Source: Sphingomonas sp. HDW15A (lineage in GTDB: Bacteria; Pseudomonadota; Alphaproteobacteria; Sphingomonadales; Sphingomonadaceae). Taken from it: a stretch of DNA of 64,000 nucleotides. Numbering within the stretch: the first letter of the stretch is position 1; each line of letters begins with the position of its first letter. The notes beneath the pieces are model-generated. The model saw only the letters and a program-made list of their open reading frames with translations, had not been told where the DNA came from and made no database searches. The translations under genes were made by a program, and so were the position numbers. Positions 39,111-49,373 of the stretch are shown here, piece by piece. The stretch lies in the NCBI RefSeq assembly GCF_011301715.1, contig NZ_CP049870.1, positions 1,240,001-1,304,000 of the forward strand, given 5' to 3'.

Positions 39111-40285
39111 TCACGGCGCGGTCATAGTGGCGACGAAAAAGCCGTCAGTCGAGTCGTAAGCCGGTGTTAGCAAACGGCCTTTTCCATCCGAACGTCCGAT
39201 CGTCGTCAAAGTATCCTGCGCGATCCAAGATGAATGGCGCCCTAAGAATGCTTCGACCTGACCCGCACCTTCCCTCGCAAGCATCGAGCACACGGCATAG
39301 ACCAACGATCCGCCAGGCCTGACCAGCGGGGCGGCAATGTCGAGCAGCCGGGACTGGATGCCTAGTACCCGGTCCAGGCGATCTGGAGTCAGCCGCCATC
39401 GCCCCTCCGGATTGCGCCGCCACGTCCCCGAGCCGCTGCATGGCGCATCGACGAGCACGACGTTGAAGCTTTTCTCAAATTCTGCGAGTTGCGCGGCTTC
39501 GCGGCCTCCGTCGAGAAGGCGCGTTTCGATATTCGTGCCAGCACGCTCGGCCCGAGCCGGAAGTCTCGACAGCCGCGCGCGATTAGTGTCGGTGGCCAGG
39601 ATCGTGGCCCCAGGCGCTGCGGCAGCAAGCGCCAGCGCCTTGCCACCCGCACCCGCACACAGATCCAGGACTCGCATGCCGTCCACCGGTCCACAGGCGA
39701 GCGCAATCAGCTGGCTTCCCTCGTCCTGGACCTCGATCTCGCCCGCGAGGTACGCCGGATGCTGGTCGATACGCGTCTCGGCCTGCAACCTCAGGCCCCA
39801 CGGGCTCAGCGGCGTTGGCGATGCGTCGTCGAACTTGGCCTGTGCTTCCTTGCGGGACAGCCTGGCGACATTCACCCGGAGATCGAGGGGCGCCCGTTCC
39901 AACAGGGCCGGATATTCATCGGGGTTACCAGCGGCGAAAGCTCGGCCTCGACCCATTTGGGAACCAGCCCTTTCTCGGCGGCCTCCTCACCAGCCGAAAT
40001 TGTCGCTGGTCCGTGCGCCGAACCGTCGAACATCGCCGCCAGTTCATTGTCACCGCTGGCGAGGGCGAGCATCGCCGCCCGCCCGCTCATCGGCCGTTCC
40101 GCGACCTTTCGGATCGCGGCGAACGCTAGCTCGCGCACCGCTCGCCGGTCCTTCGACCCGGCATAGCGCCGCGTCTTGAAGTAACTGCTGACAATGGCGT
40201 CCGCCGGCGGCCCGTCGTCAAGGGCCGAAGCGATGACGGCGTCGAGAATCTCGATCGCGGCCTGGACCCGCGCTGCGGGAGTCAT
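39111..40285 (-). CDS. rsmB: 16S rRNA m5C methyltransferase RsmB-like, one frameshift in this sequence
   Basis: About 391 residues after repair: an N-terminal NusB-like RNA-binding domain (AAIEILDAVIASALDDGPPADAIVSSYFKTRRY), then the RsmB/Sun core with VLDLCAGAGGKALALA (SAM), VLVDAPCSGSGTWRRNP and YAVCSMLAREG (the two catalytic Cys). One extra C in the four-G run 39921-39924 (C on the gene strand) joins LSPLVTP to DEYPALLERAPLDLRVN. It directly follows guaB. Exact target base is inferred from the family. Confidence 0.87.
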
Positions 40286-40288
40286 GGC

Positions 40289-41809
<1,521 letters not shown>

Positions 41810-42856
41810 TCAGTTGGCCTTCGGCTGGAAGCTACGCGACGCGGCCCGACGTACGAGCTCGATATGTAGATTGGCATCCTCGACGGCCCCGCCAAGGTCG
41901 GTGTGAACTGTCAGTTCGTCGTTTTGCCCGTGATAGTCCTTGCCCAAAAAGGCCTGTAAGCGTTTCATATCGCTGAAGCTTCCGCCGGCCATGACCATTG
42001 GCACCTTCTTCTGGGTAAGCGGCCAGCCGTCTTGCCGTTCAATGAATGGCGCAGCTTCGTCATCGCCGTCCCAGCTACGACCGACTGCGATAGCGGCGTC
42101 CTTCACTAGTGGAACGAGCGGCGAATTCTTCTCCGCCACCATGGCGACGGGCATCCCCGCAGACACGACCGCGATCGTGTCGAGGTTAAAACCGGCAACA
42201 ATCGCACCGAGCGGAAGCGGCGGCTTTTCGGCGAATGCTTTCGCTCCAAGCAGGCCCCATTCCTCTGCTCCGGTGAAAACAAACCATACATCCCGGTCGA
42301 GCCTCATCCTGGAGACGCGCGCAGCGACCGCCAGAAGCGCCGCCGTGCCGCTGGCATTGTCCACTGCGCCGTTGCAGATGCGATCGGGCTCGCCGGCCGG
42401 ACGGCAAAGGCCAAGATGGTCCCAATGCGCCATCAGCACCACAGCCTTGCCGTCGGGATTTCGGCCGGCGACCCTGCCGACGACGTTGTTGCTGCCGGTG
42501 GCGCCCATTGCGTTCATGACCCGATGGAATTCCACCTGTCCGCCTGGGTAGCCCGGGGCGTCCTTCGGGACTGCTTTCTTCTGGGCCGGGATGGCGAAGG
42601 GCATAAAATAGGAGCCATCCGGCATCCCTGCCGAAACGCCATAGGCGCTCAGCTGGCCGGCGATATAGGCGATCGTCTTCTTTTCCCCTTCCGTGCCCGA
42701 CATCCTGCCCAGGAAGGTATCGCTGGCCAGGGTCGCGATGAGGCCCCGCATCTCGGAGTCGGCGATCGCGGTGATCACCGGCTCCGGTTCAGGGGCCGGA
42801 GCGACGGGGGTGCAGGCCGCGGCAAAAAGCGCGCCCGCAATGTACGCGCGCTTCAG
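41810..42856 (-). CDS. M28 family metallopeptidase, probable lipoprotein
   Basis: About 348 residues. A short hydrophobic signal ending AGALFAAACTP suggests a lipoprotein. The M28 zinc sites are in VVLMAHWDHLGLC, NGAVDNASGTAALL, FTGAEEWGLLGAKAF and FNLDTIAV. The start is unusual: in this frame the codon overlapping the upstream stop is CTG (CTGA) at 42856; no ATG, GTG or TTG precedes the signal peptide within the coupled region. Longer versions up to 43003 lie inside the upstream gene. The substrate is unknown. Confidence 0.8.
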   Translation of the reverse strand: MKRAYIAGALFAAACTPVAPAPEPEPVITAIADSEMRGLIATLASDTFLGRMSGTEGEKKTIAYIAGQLSAYGVSAGMPDGSYFMPFAIPAQKKAVPKDAPGYPGGQVEFHRVMNAMGATGSNNVVGRVAGRNPDGKAVVLMAHWDHLGLCRPAGEPDRICNGAVDNASGTAALLAVAARVSRMRLDRDVWFVFTGAEEWGLLGAKAFAEKPPLPLGAIVAGFNLDTIAVVSAGMPVAMVAEKNSPLVPLVKDAAIAVGRSWDGDDEAAPFIERQDGWPLTQKKVPMVMAGGSFSDMKRLQAFLGKDYHGQNDELTVHTDLGGAVEDANLHIELVRRAASRSFQPKAN

Positions 42857-43659
42857 CGCCGCGCCAGCAACCGCCGCGCAGCGTCCACGTGCATCTGCTC
42901 GATCATCTGTCCTTCGAATCGCTCGGCTCCACCGGTCGCCGCCGCGACCAGCCGCTCGGCGCGGGCAACTTCGTCCGGAGTCGGCGCGAAGGCAAGACGG
43001 CACGGTGCAATCTGATCGGGGTGAATGAGGCTTTTGCCGTCGAAGCCGAACGACCTCCCCTCCCGCGCCTCAGCCGCGAACCCTTCGGCATCGTCGAGCC
43101 GGTTGAAAACGCCGTCGAACACCGGCTTTCCCGCCGCCCGAGCGGCAAGGACCACGGTCTGCAACGCAGTGATTAGTGCGCCCCGTCCCGCCGCCGCCGG
43201 GAGCCGCAGTTCGGCCGAAAGATCGTTGGTGCCGACGACCAGCGCAGAGGCTTCATGCGCGATCTCGCGGATGTTCATGACCGCTTCGGCGGTCTCGATC
43301 ATCGCCGCAACCGGCTGGCCGACAATCCTGGCGACCCCATGCAATTCGGCCGCCTTGCCAACCGACGGCACGAGAACCCGGCGGACCGGCGAATGCAGCA
43401 CCGCCGCAAGGTCCGGGCCGTGATGCACGGTTCCAACTCCGTTGATTCGGATGAATAGCGGAATCGGCCACGGCTCGGCTTCGCCTGCAACCGCAGCCAT
43501 GGCGGCGTCACGCGCGGCTTCCTTGTCCTCGTCGCGGACCGCATCCTCAAGGTCGAGGACAACAATATCGGCGGCGGACTGGCGCGCCCGGACGATCGCC
43601 CCTGCCCTGCTCGCCGGCAGGAACAACATCGCCGGACGGTCGAAAAGATCAGACGTCAC
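42853..43659 (-). CDS. HpcH/HpaI aldolase / citrate lyase beta-like (CitE family)
   Basis: 268 residues, TIM-barrel CoA-ester lyase family: RPAMLFLPASRAG, IVVLDLEDAVRDEDKEAAR, FIRINGVGT, VLVPSVGKAAEL, AAMIETAEAV, VGTNDLSAEL, and SFGFDGKSLIHPDQIAPC. These match CitE and (S)-citramalyl/L-malyl-CoA lyases. No CitD/CitF genes are near, so citrate lyase itself is unlikely. It is coupled to the M28 peptidase and divergent from the SPFH gene. Confidence 0.85.
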   Translation of the reverse strand: MTSDLFDRPAMLFLPASRAGAIVRARQSAADIVVLDLEDAVRDEDKEAARDAAMAAVAGEAEPWPIPLFIRINGVGTVHHGPDLAAVLHSPVRRVLVPSVGKAAELHGVARIVGQPVAAMIETAEAVMNIREIAHEASALVVGTNDLSAELRLPAAAGRGALITALQTVVLAARAAGKPVFDGVFNRLDDAEGFAAEAREGRSFGFDGKSLIHPDQIAPCRLAFAPTPDEVARAERLVAAATGGAERFEGQMIEQMHVDAARRLLARR

Positions 43660-43724
43660 GCCGATTTTCCTTCCCCGAGGCGTTCCGGTTTTGCATCATG
43701 CCGCAATTCAGCGGGGAAATAACC

Positions 43725-44687
43725 ATGACCACCTTTCTGGCAGTGCTCGTCGTCCTGGCTCTGCTCATCGTGATGATGAGCGTCAAGATCGTTCACCAGG
43801 GCCATCGCTACACCATCGAACGCTTCGGCAAGTTCGTTCGCGTCGCGGAGCCCGGCCTGAACCTCGTCACGCCCTTCGTCTACCGGGTCGGCCGGAAGAT
43901 CAACGTGATGGAGCAGGTGGTCGACATTCCGGGCCAGGAAATCATCACCAAGGACAACGCCATGGTCGCGGTCGATGGCGTGGTCTTCTTCCAGGTCCTC
44001 GATGCCGCCAAGGCCGCGTATGAAGTGAGTGACCTCTATTCGGCGATCATGGCGCTCTCGACCACCAACCTGCGCACGGTCATGGGCTCTATGGACCTCG
44101 ACGAAACTCTTTCGAAGCGCGACGAGATCAACGCCCGTCTGCTCGCCGTCGTCGACCATGCCACCGAGGCGTGGGGCGTGAAGATCACCCGCGTCGAGCT
44201 GAAGGACATTCGTCCGCCGCAGGATATTTCCAACGCCATGGCACGCCAGATGAAGGCCGAACGCGAGAAGCGTGCCGCCATCCTGGAGGCGGAGGGCCTT
44301 CGCCAGGCCGCGATTCTCGAAGCGGAGGGTGAGAAGCAATCGAAGATCCTGGCGGCCGAGGGCATGAAGGAGGCTGCCTTTCGCGAGGCCGAGGCCCGCG
44401 AGCGCGCCGCTCAGGCTGAAGCCAATGCGACCAAGTCGGTCAGCGACGCGATCGAGAACGGCAGCACCCAGGCGATCAATTACTTCATCGCCCAGAAGTA
44501 TGTCGAAGCGCTCGGCAAGTTCGCCACCTCGCCCAATGCCAAGACCATCCTCTTCCCTGTCGAGGCGACACAGCTGATCGGAACGCTCGGCGGAATCGGC
44601 GAGCTCGCCAGGGACGTGCTCGGCAAGGACGCCCAGTCGTCGCCCGGAATCACCACGACCGTCTCGTCGTCCAAGGACAATCGCTAG
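43725..44687 (+). CDS. SPFH/band-7 membrane protein (QmcA/stomatin-like)
   Basis: 320 residues: an N-terminal hairpin or single helix (TFLAVLVVLALLIVMMSVKIV), then a band-7 domain (GHRYTIERFGKFVRVAEPGLN, ALSTTNLRTVMGSMDLDETLSKRDEIN) and a long Ala/Glu/Lys-rich coiled coil ending in PNAKTILFPVE. Such proteins form oligomers in membrane microdomains. It abuts an NfeD gene, the universal partner. ATG 43725 has GGGGA upstream. Confidence 0.9.
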   Translation: MTTFLAVLVVLALLIVMMSVKIVHQGHRYTIERFGKFVRVAEPGLNLVTPFVYRVGRKINVMEQVVDIPGQEIITKDNAMVAVDGVVFFQVLDAAKAAYEVSDLYSAIMALSTTNLRTVMGSMDLDETLSKRDEINARLLAVVDHATEAWGVKITRVELKDIRPPQDISNAMARQMKAEREKRAAILEAEGLRQAAILEAEGEKQSKILAAEGMKEAAFREAEARERAAQAEANATKSVSDAIENGSTQAINYFIAQKYVEALGKFATSPNAKTILFPVEATQLIGTLGGIGELARDVLGKDAQSSPGITTTVSSSKDNR

Positions 44688-45158
44688 ATGTTCGGCCTCA
44701 GCGACGGCTGGCTGTGGGCGATCGCCGGGCTCGTCCTGCTGATCGCCGAAGTCGTCGCGCCTGGCTTCTTCCTTGTCTTCCTCGGCGTCGCGGCGATCGC
44801 GACCGGATTGTTCACCTTGCTGTTCGACCTCTCGCTTGCGCCGCAGCTCGCCCTGTTCGTCATCTACACCGCCCTCGCAGTGATGATCGGTAAGCGTTGG
44901 TATGCCGAACCAGATACGGCCGACCAGGCGATTTCACTCAACGATCCCGCGCGGCGCCTCGTGGGCCGGACGGCGACCGTCGTCGACCCGATCGACGAGC
45001 ATGGCGGCCGGGTGCGGCTAGGTGACAGCGAATGGACCGCGCGGGGCGGCCCGGCGGCCACCGGCGACCGCGTCGAAATCATTTCCGTCGAGGGCAATTG
45101 CCTTCGTGTCGGTGGAGCGCGGACAATGGCCGCGCCAGTGGGAGAGCGTGATGCGTGA
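44688..45158 (+). CDS. NfeD-like membrane protein
   Basis: 156 residues: three to four transmembrane helices in residues 8-67, then a soluble OB-fold domain (LVGRTATVVDPIDEHGGRVRLGDSEWTARG). This is the short NfeD form without a protease domain. It starts one base after the SPFH stop, and the following DUF885 gene starts inside its end. Confidence 0.9.
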   Translation: MFGLSDGWLWAIAGLVLLIAEVVAPGFFLVFLGVAAIATGLFTLLFDLSLAPQLALFVIYTALAVMIGKRWYAEPDTADQAISLNDPARRLVGRTATVVDPIDEHGGRVRLGDSEWTARGGPAATGDRVEIISVEGNCLRVGGARTMAAPVGERDA

Positions 45159-46980
45159 ACTTAGCCGGCGGGAATTGCTCGCCGGGACTGGAGCCTTTGC
45201 AGGCGCAACCCTGCTTTCGGGCTGCACTTCGACACTTGCCACTCCTTCGCGGGCAATCGGCCCGACCAGCGCCCAGGCGCTTCTCGACTCCATCGCCGAG
45301 AATCTCCTGTGGACCGACCCGGAGCAGGCGACTTCGCTCGGTATCGACAAGGGCAGCCGCGCGCCGCTTCGCTCACGCCTCAAGGACCGCTCGGCGGCGG
45401 GACAGGACAAGATCGCGTCGATCCTTCGCGCCGACCTTGCTCGTGCCGAGACGCTCGACACCCGCGCCCTCGATGCCTCCACCCGCACGAGCATCGAAGT
45501 CATCAAGTCGGCCTATCGCACCTCGCTCGAAGGTTTTGCCCAACCGTACGGCGATGTCGCGGTCGGAAGCTGGCGTAACACGCCCTACGTCGTCATCCAG
45601 AACGTCGGCGCCTATCTCGATACGCCGCGTTTCCTCGATGCCGACCACCAGATTGCCAATGCCGCCGATGCCGAGGCCTATGTCGCCCGGCTCGACTCCA
45701 TGGCGCTCCAGCTCGACGGGGAACTTGCGCGAATTCGCGACGCACGGGGCAAGGGGCTCGTCCCTCCTGCCTTCCTGCTCGACAAGGCGATCGGACAGCT
45801 TGGCCAGAGCCTCGACAACGCGAGGAAAGGCGGCGGGTTGGTGGATAGCCTCGTCAACCGCACCCGCGACATTCCGGGCAGCTGGGAAACGCGTTCCCGC
45901 GCCATCGTCACCGGTAAAATCGCCCCTGCCCTCGCACTCCAGCTCGAAGAACTGAAGCTGCAGCGGGCCCGAGCGACGATGGACCCCGGCATGTGGGCGC
46001 GTCCTGGCGGCGACGCTTATTACGTTTGGGCGCTCAAGGCTTCGACAACGACCGCCATGAGCCCGGAGGAAATCCACCAGATGGGCCGCCGCGAGCTTGC
46101 CGAGCTCCAGGCGCGCATGGACGCGATCCTGAAACGCAACGGCTATAACAGTGGCTCGGTGGGGCAGCGGATGGTCGCGCTCGCCAAGGACCCCAAGTAC
46201 AAGTTCAAGGAAGGCGATCCCGGACGCGCCGAAATTCTCGCCTACATCGGCGAATGGATTTCGAAGTTCCGCGGTTTGACCCCGCGCGGTTTCAACACGC
46301 TCGTCCGTGCCAATCTGGAAGTGAAGCGCTTGCCGCCCGAGGAAGAGCCGGGAGCGCCCGGTGCCTATGGCGGCGCGGGCTCGATCGACGGCAGCATTCC
46401 CGGCAAGTTCTGGATCAACCTCCACACGACCGATCTGCACCGCCGCTACGACTTGCCGAGCCTCGCCGCGCACGAGGCCATTCCCGGTCACGTGTGGCAG
46501 GGCGAATATGCCAACCAGTTGCCGCTCATCCGTACCTTGCTGTCTTTCAACGCTTATTCCGAAGGCTGGGCGCTCTATGCCGAGCAACTGATGGACGAGC
46601 TTGGCGCCTATGATGATTTCGAGGTCGGCAAGCTCGGCTACCTGCAGAGCCTGGCCTTCCGCGCCTGCCGGCTGGTGGTCGATACCGGCCTCCACGCCAA
46701 GCGCTGGTCACGTCAGCAGGCCGTCCAGTTCTTTGTCGACGAAATCGGCTCAGGCGCGGAAGACGTTGCGCGCGAGGTCGATCGCTACTGCAGCTGGCCG
46801 GGCCAGGCCTGCGGCTACAAGGTCGGCCATAGCGAGATCCTTCGCCAGCGGGCGAAGGCGCAGTCGGCGCTTGGCTCGCGCTTCGACCTCAGGGCGTTCA
46901 ACGATGCGGTGGTCAAGGGCGGCAATGTGCCGATGGACGTGCTCGCAAGGAACGTCGACGGCTACGCCATGATCGGCTGA
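45151..46980 (+). CDS. DUF885 metallopeptidase-like lipoprotein with Tat-type signal
   Basis: 609 residues. The N-terminus MRELSRRELLAGTGAFAGATLLSGC has a twin-Arg motif (SRRELL) and a lipobox (LLSGC), so it may be exported folded and lipidated. The DUF885 core has AAHEAIPGHVWQ, an HExxGH-like zinc motif, then AYSEGWALYAEQLM with the downstream Glu and GQACGYKVGHSEI. These are presumed zinc carboxy- or aminopeptidases. ATG 45151 overlaps the NfeD stop by eight bases. Confidence 0.83.
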   Translation: MRELSRRELLAGTGAFAGATLLSGCTSTLATPSRAIGPTSAQALLDSIAENLLWTDPEQATSLGIDKGSRAPLRSRLKDRSAAGQDKIASILRADLARAETLDTRALDASTRTSIEVIKSAYRTSLEGFAQPYGDVAVGSWRNTPYVVIQNVGAYLDTPRFLDADHQIANAADAEAYVARLDSMALQLDGELARIRDARGKGLVPPAFLLDKAIGQLGQSLDNARKGGGLVDSLVNRTRDIPGSWETRSRAIVTGKIAPALALQLEELKLQRARATMDPGMWARPGGDAYYVWALKASTTTAMSPEEIHQMGRRELAELQARMDAILKRNGYNSGSVGQRMVALAKDPKYKFKEGDPGRAEILAYIGEWISKFRGLTPRGFNTLVRANLEVKRLPPEEEPGAPGAYGGAGSIDGSIPGKFWINLHTTDLHRRYDLPSLAAHEAIPGHVWQGEYANQLPLIRTLLSFNAYSEGWALYAEQLMDELGAYDDFEVGKLGYLQSLAFRACRLVVDTGLHAKRWSRQQAVQFFVDEIGSGAEDVAREVDRYCSWPGQACGYKVGHSEILRQRAKAQSALGSRFDLRAFNDAVVKGGNVPMDVLARNVDGYAMIG

Positions 46981-47331
46981 CCGGGATAATAACCTTACGG
47001 CCTGCCACGGGTCCCCTTACCACTCGGCTCCACCGGTTTACCAATCCTGGGACCGAGCTTCCCTGTCGAGCTCGCAGGCAAGCCCGCGCTCGATTAAGGC
47101 ATGGCCTCCGCTACCGCTCCTAGAGTCAGCTTTCCATCCAAAACTGACGCAAAAATCTGTCCTACAGCAGGCAAGACAAGCAATGGAGATCGCCGCTCAT
47201 TCTCGCCGCGGATCGCTTCCGCAGTCTTAAAATGCCGTACCAAAGTTGCGGCAGGCATTATACCGGAACGTGTCGCAAACTTTGCGAACTTCCGCGCTAG
47301 GGCCGCCTCATACCAAGCTTGCCTTCGCCGT
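46981..47331. other. 351-base gene-poor stretch between DUF885 and ptsH
   Basis: Two converging genes end here. The base composition is more AT-rich than around it. On the minus strand a TATAAT (47262-47257) and a 15-base palindrome (47273-47287) stand just before a possible 54-codon frame (about 47094-47258), which I cannot assign. No tRNA fold or known RNA recognised; ptsI/ptsP, which often follows ptsH, is absent. Confidence 0.45.
47273..47287. repeat. 15-base palindrome, operator-like
   Basis: TCGCAAA-C-TTTGCGA, seven-base perfect arms around one base, ten bases upstream of a minus-strand TATAAT. It lies about 45 bases past the ptsH stop, so it could be either an operator or a small hairpin. 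Confidence 0.4.
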
Positions 47332-47604
47332 TCATTCCTCGCCGAATTTGCCTTCGACAAGCGCGGTGAGCTGCTGCAACGCGTCTTCGCAACTCTCGCC
47401 CGAGCAGTAGATGGTGATTTCGTCGCCCATTGCCGCGCCCAGCATCATCAGGCCCATGATCGAGGTGCCGGTCACGCGATTGCCGTCCTTCTCGACCTCG
47501 ACCGACGCCGGAAGCCCATGCACCAGATTGACGAATTTCGCGCTGGCGCGGGCATGAAGGCCGCGCCGGTTGCTGACGGTGATGGTCCGGTGGCAGCCGC
47601 TCAA
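47332..47604 (-). CDS. ptsH: Phosphocarrier protein HPr
   Basis: 90 residues. RGLHARASAKFVNL holds the His that accepts phosphate from enzyme I; TGTSIMGLMMLGA holds the regulatory Ser used by HPr kinase. TTG 47604 is taken as start because it overlaps the EIIA stop (TTGA) and no ATG/GTG lies near. It belongs to the regulatory PTS of alphaproteobacteria, together with EIIA and HprK upstream. Confidence 0.88.
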   Translation of the reverse strand: MSGCHRTITVSNRRGLHARASAKFVNLVHGLPASVEVEKDGNRVTGTSIMGLMMLGAAMGDEITIYCSGESCEDALQQLTALVEGKFGEE

Positions 47605-48007
47605 GCAGCGGCCTCGCCGAGAATCTCGGATGCTACCGAGATATATTTGCGCCCTGCTTCGCGGGCCGCGGCAACTGCGGCGCGAACGCCCATCACCTTT
47701 CGCGCGCCTTCGAGGCGGATCAGCATCGGCAAGTTGACCCCGGCAATCACCTCGATGTCGGTCGATTTCATCAGGCTGATGGCCAGGTTGGACGGTGTGC
47801 CGCCGAAAAGGTCGGTGAGGATGATCACCCCATCGCCTTCGTTCACTTTCTCGATCGCTTCGGCAATGTCGCCGCGGCGCTTTTCCATGTCGTCGTCGGC
47901 ATCGATGCAAATGCCCTCGATCCCCTTCTGGGGCCGACCACATGTTCCAGTGCCGTGATGAACTCGACCGCAAGGCGGCCGTGGGTCACCAATACCAATC
48001 CGATCAT
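47601..48007 (-). CDS. PTS EIIA component (mannose/fructose type), one frameshift in this sequence
   Basis: About 135 residues after repair. MIGLVLVTHGRLAVEF contains the phospho-accepting His (H9), and GVIILTDLFGGTPSNLA is the second family block. The frame breaks in the GGGG run 47930-47933 (CCCC on the gene strand); one more C gives ALEHVVGPQKGIEGICIDADDD. The ATG at 48007 follows directly after the rapZ stop. No EIIB/EIIC permease genes are nearby, so it is probably regulatory. Confidence 0.85.
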
Positions 48008-48939
48008 TCACTCACCCGAATTATCCCCCGCCGAATCCGGGCGGGTATCCTCGACGCTGTCACTCGGCCTGGAGGATAGGTCACGATGGCGGATATTCGC
48101 TGTAATTCCCGCCGCGTGCAACCGCTCCGCCATTTCGACCGCGGCAGCCACCGAACGGTGGCGCCCCCCAGTACAGCCGAAACCTACCGTCAGGTAGGTT
48201 TTGCCAGCGGCCCAATAGCGGGGAATCAGTTCCGCGAGAAGCGCTTCCGTCGAATCCATCATTTGGGCCCATCCCGGGTCGCCCGCGCAATAGTCGCGCA
48301 CCGCCTGGTCGAGGCCGGTGAGCGGCCGAAGCTCGTCCACCCAATGCGGGTTCGCCACAAAGCGCATGTCGAAAACCAGGTCCGCGGTGCGCGAAATGCC
48401 GCGCGCGAATCCGAACGACGCGATGGTGACGATCGGTCGGTCGCGGTCCTCGCCGTAGCGACGGCGAAGCTCTTCGCGCAGCTCGGACGGGGTCAGTTCG
48501 GTCGTGTCCAGCACCGAGTCGGCAGCCTGGCGGAGCGCGGCGGTCATCCCCGCTCTCGCGCGATCCCATCTTCGGCCGGCCGGTCCGGGGCCAGCGGATG
48601 GCGGCGGCGAGTCTCGTCATATCGGCGAATGAGTTCGGCGCCGGCGCAATCGAGATAGAGGATTTCCGGCCGGACGCCCTCAACCGAGCGAATGATGTCC
48701 GGAAGCTTCTCGGCATCGAAGCCGCGGCTTCTGGCGTCCATCCCGACTGCGACTGGGACATTGTGCCCGGATTGCCGCTCCCCGTGAACGAAGTCCGCGA
48801 GCAGTGCGACTGGCAGGTTGTCGACGCAGTCCCAGCCCATATCCTCGAGCGCATCGAGCACGGTCGACTTGCCGGCCCCGGACATCCCCGTAACGAGAAG
48901 CAGACGAGGGAGGCCCTTTCGGGAAGTCTTGTCCATCAC
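48008..48939 (-). CDS. rapZ: RNase adapter RapZ (YvcJ-type nucleotide-binding protein), one frameshift in this sequence
   Basis: About 310 residues when joined. The N-terminal part has a Walker A (LLLVTGMSGAGKST) and DCVDNLPVAL; the C-terminal part has SFGFARGISRTADLVFDMRFVANPHW and VGFGCTGGRHRSVA. One extra base in the CCCC run 48548-48551 (GGGG on the gene strand) joins GIARERG to MTAALRQAADSVLDT. In gammaproteobacteria RapZ controls glmZ RNA; the role in alphaproteobacteria is less clear. The start GTG 48939 overlaps the hprK stop. Confidence 0.87.
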
Positions 48940-49373
48940 GTCCTGATCCCGAAATGTTCGATCGCCAGCCGCACTTTCGCGGCGGCTGATGCAGTCGTCG
49001 GATCGATGCTTACCAGCGGAACCGGAACGGACAGGAACGATCGTTCACGGCTTTCGTCGGGCATGCGATGGACTTCGCTGACCAGCTCGACGGCGAGCGC
49101 TACCGGAACGTCGTCCACCCACGGCATGTCGACGATCCCCAGCCCGCGGACTTCCATCTTTCCCTTTATGGTCGCCGGGGCCGACGCGACCAACCGGTCG
49201 CCGTCGCGGCGAAGAAGCGTTCGATCGTCGCTGACCAGTGCGAACCCATGGTCGAGCAGCCGCAGCGCGAGGTCCGACTTTCCGGAGCCCGACGGTCCCA
49301 GCAGCATCACCGCGCGCCCGTCCTTTGCGACGGTCGTGGCATGAACGTTCTCGGAGGAAAGCCGCGCGGTCAC
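48936..49373 (-). CDS. hprK: HPr kinase/phosphorylase, short alphaproteobacterial form
   Basis: 145 residues, only the catalytic domain (Firmicute proteins are about 310). MLLGPSGSGKSDLALRLLDHG is the P-loop with its Asp; KGKMEVRGLGIVDMP is the second signature. It phosphorylates Ser of HPr. GTG 49373 overlaps the chvG stop (GTGA). Confidence 0.92.
   Translation of the reverse strand: MTARLSSENVHATTVAKDGRAVMLLGPSGSGKSDLALRLLDHGFALVSDDRTLLRRDGDRLVASAPATIKGKMEVRGLGIVDMPWVDDVPVALAVELVSEVHRMPDESRERSFLSVPVPLVSIDPTTASAAAKVRLAIEHFGIRT

Noticed and set aside
45373-46695. Minus-strand open frame inside the DUF885 gene
   Set aside because: Antisense shadow; no motif.
47094-47360. 88-codon open frame overlapping the ptsH end
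   Set aside because: It runs into the ptsH coding region in another frame, has no homology I know and no ribosome site; only a shorter 54-codon version is kept as a remote possibility.
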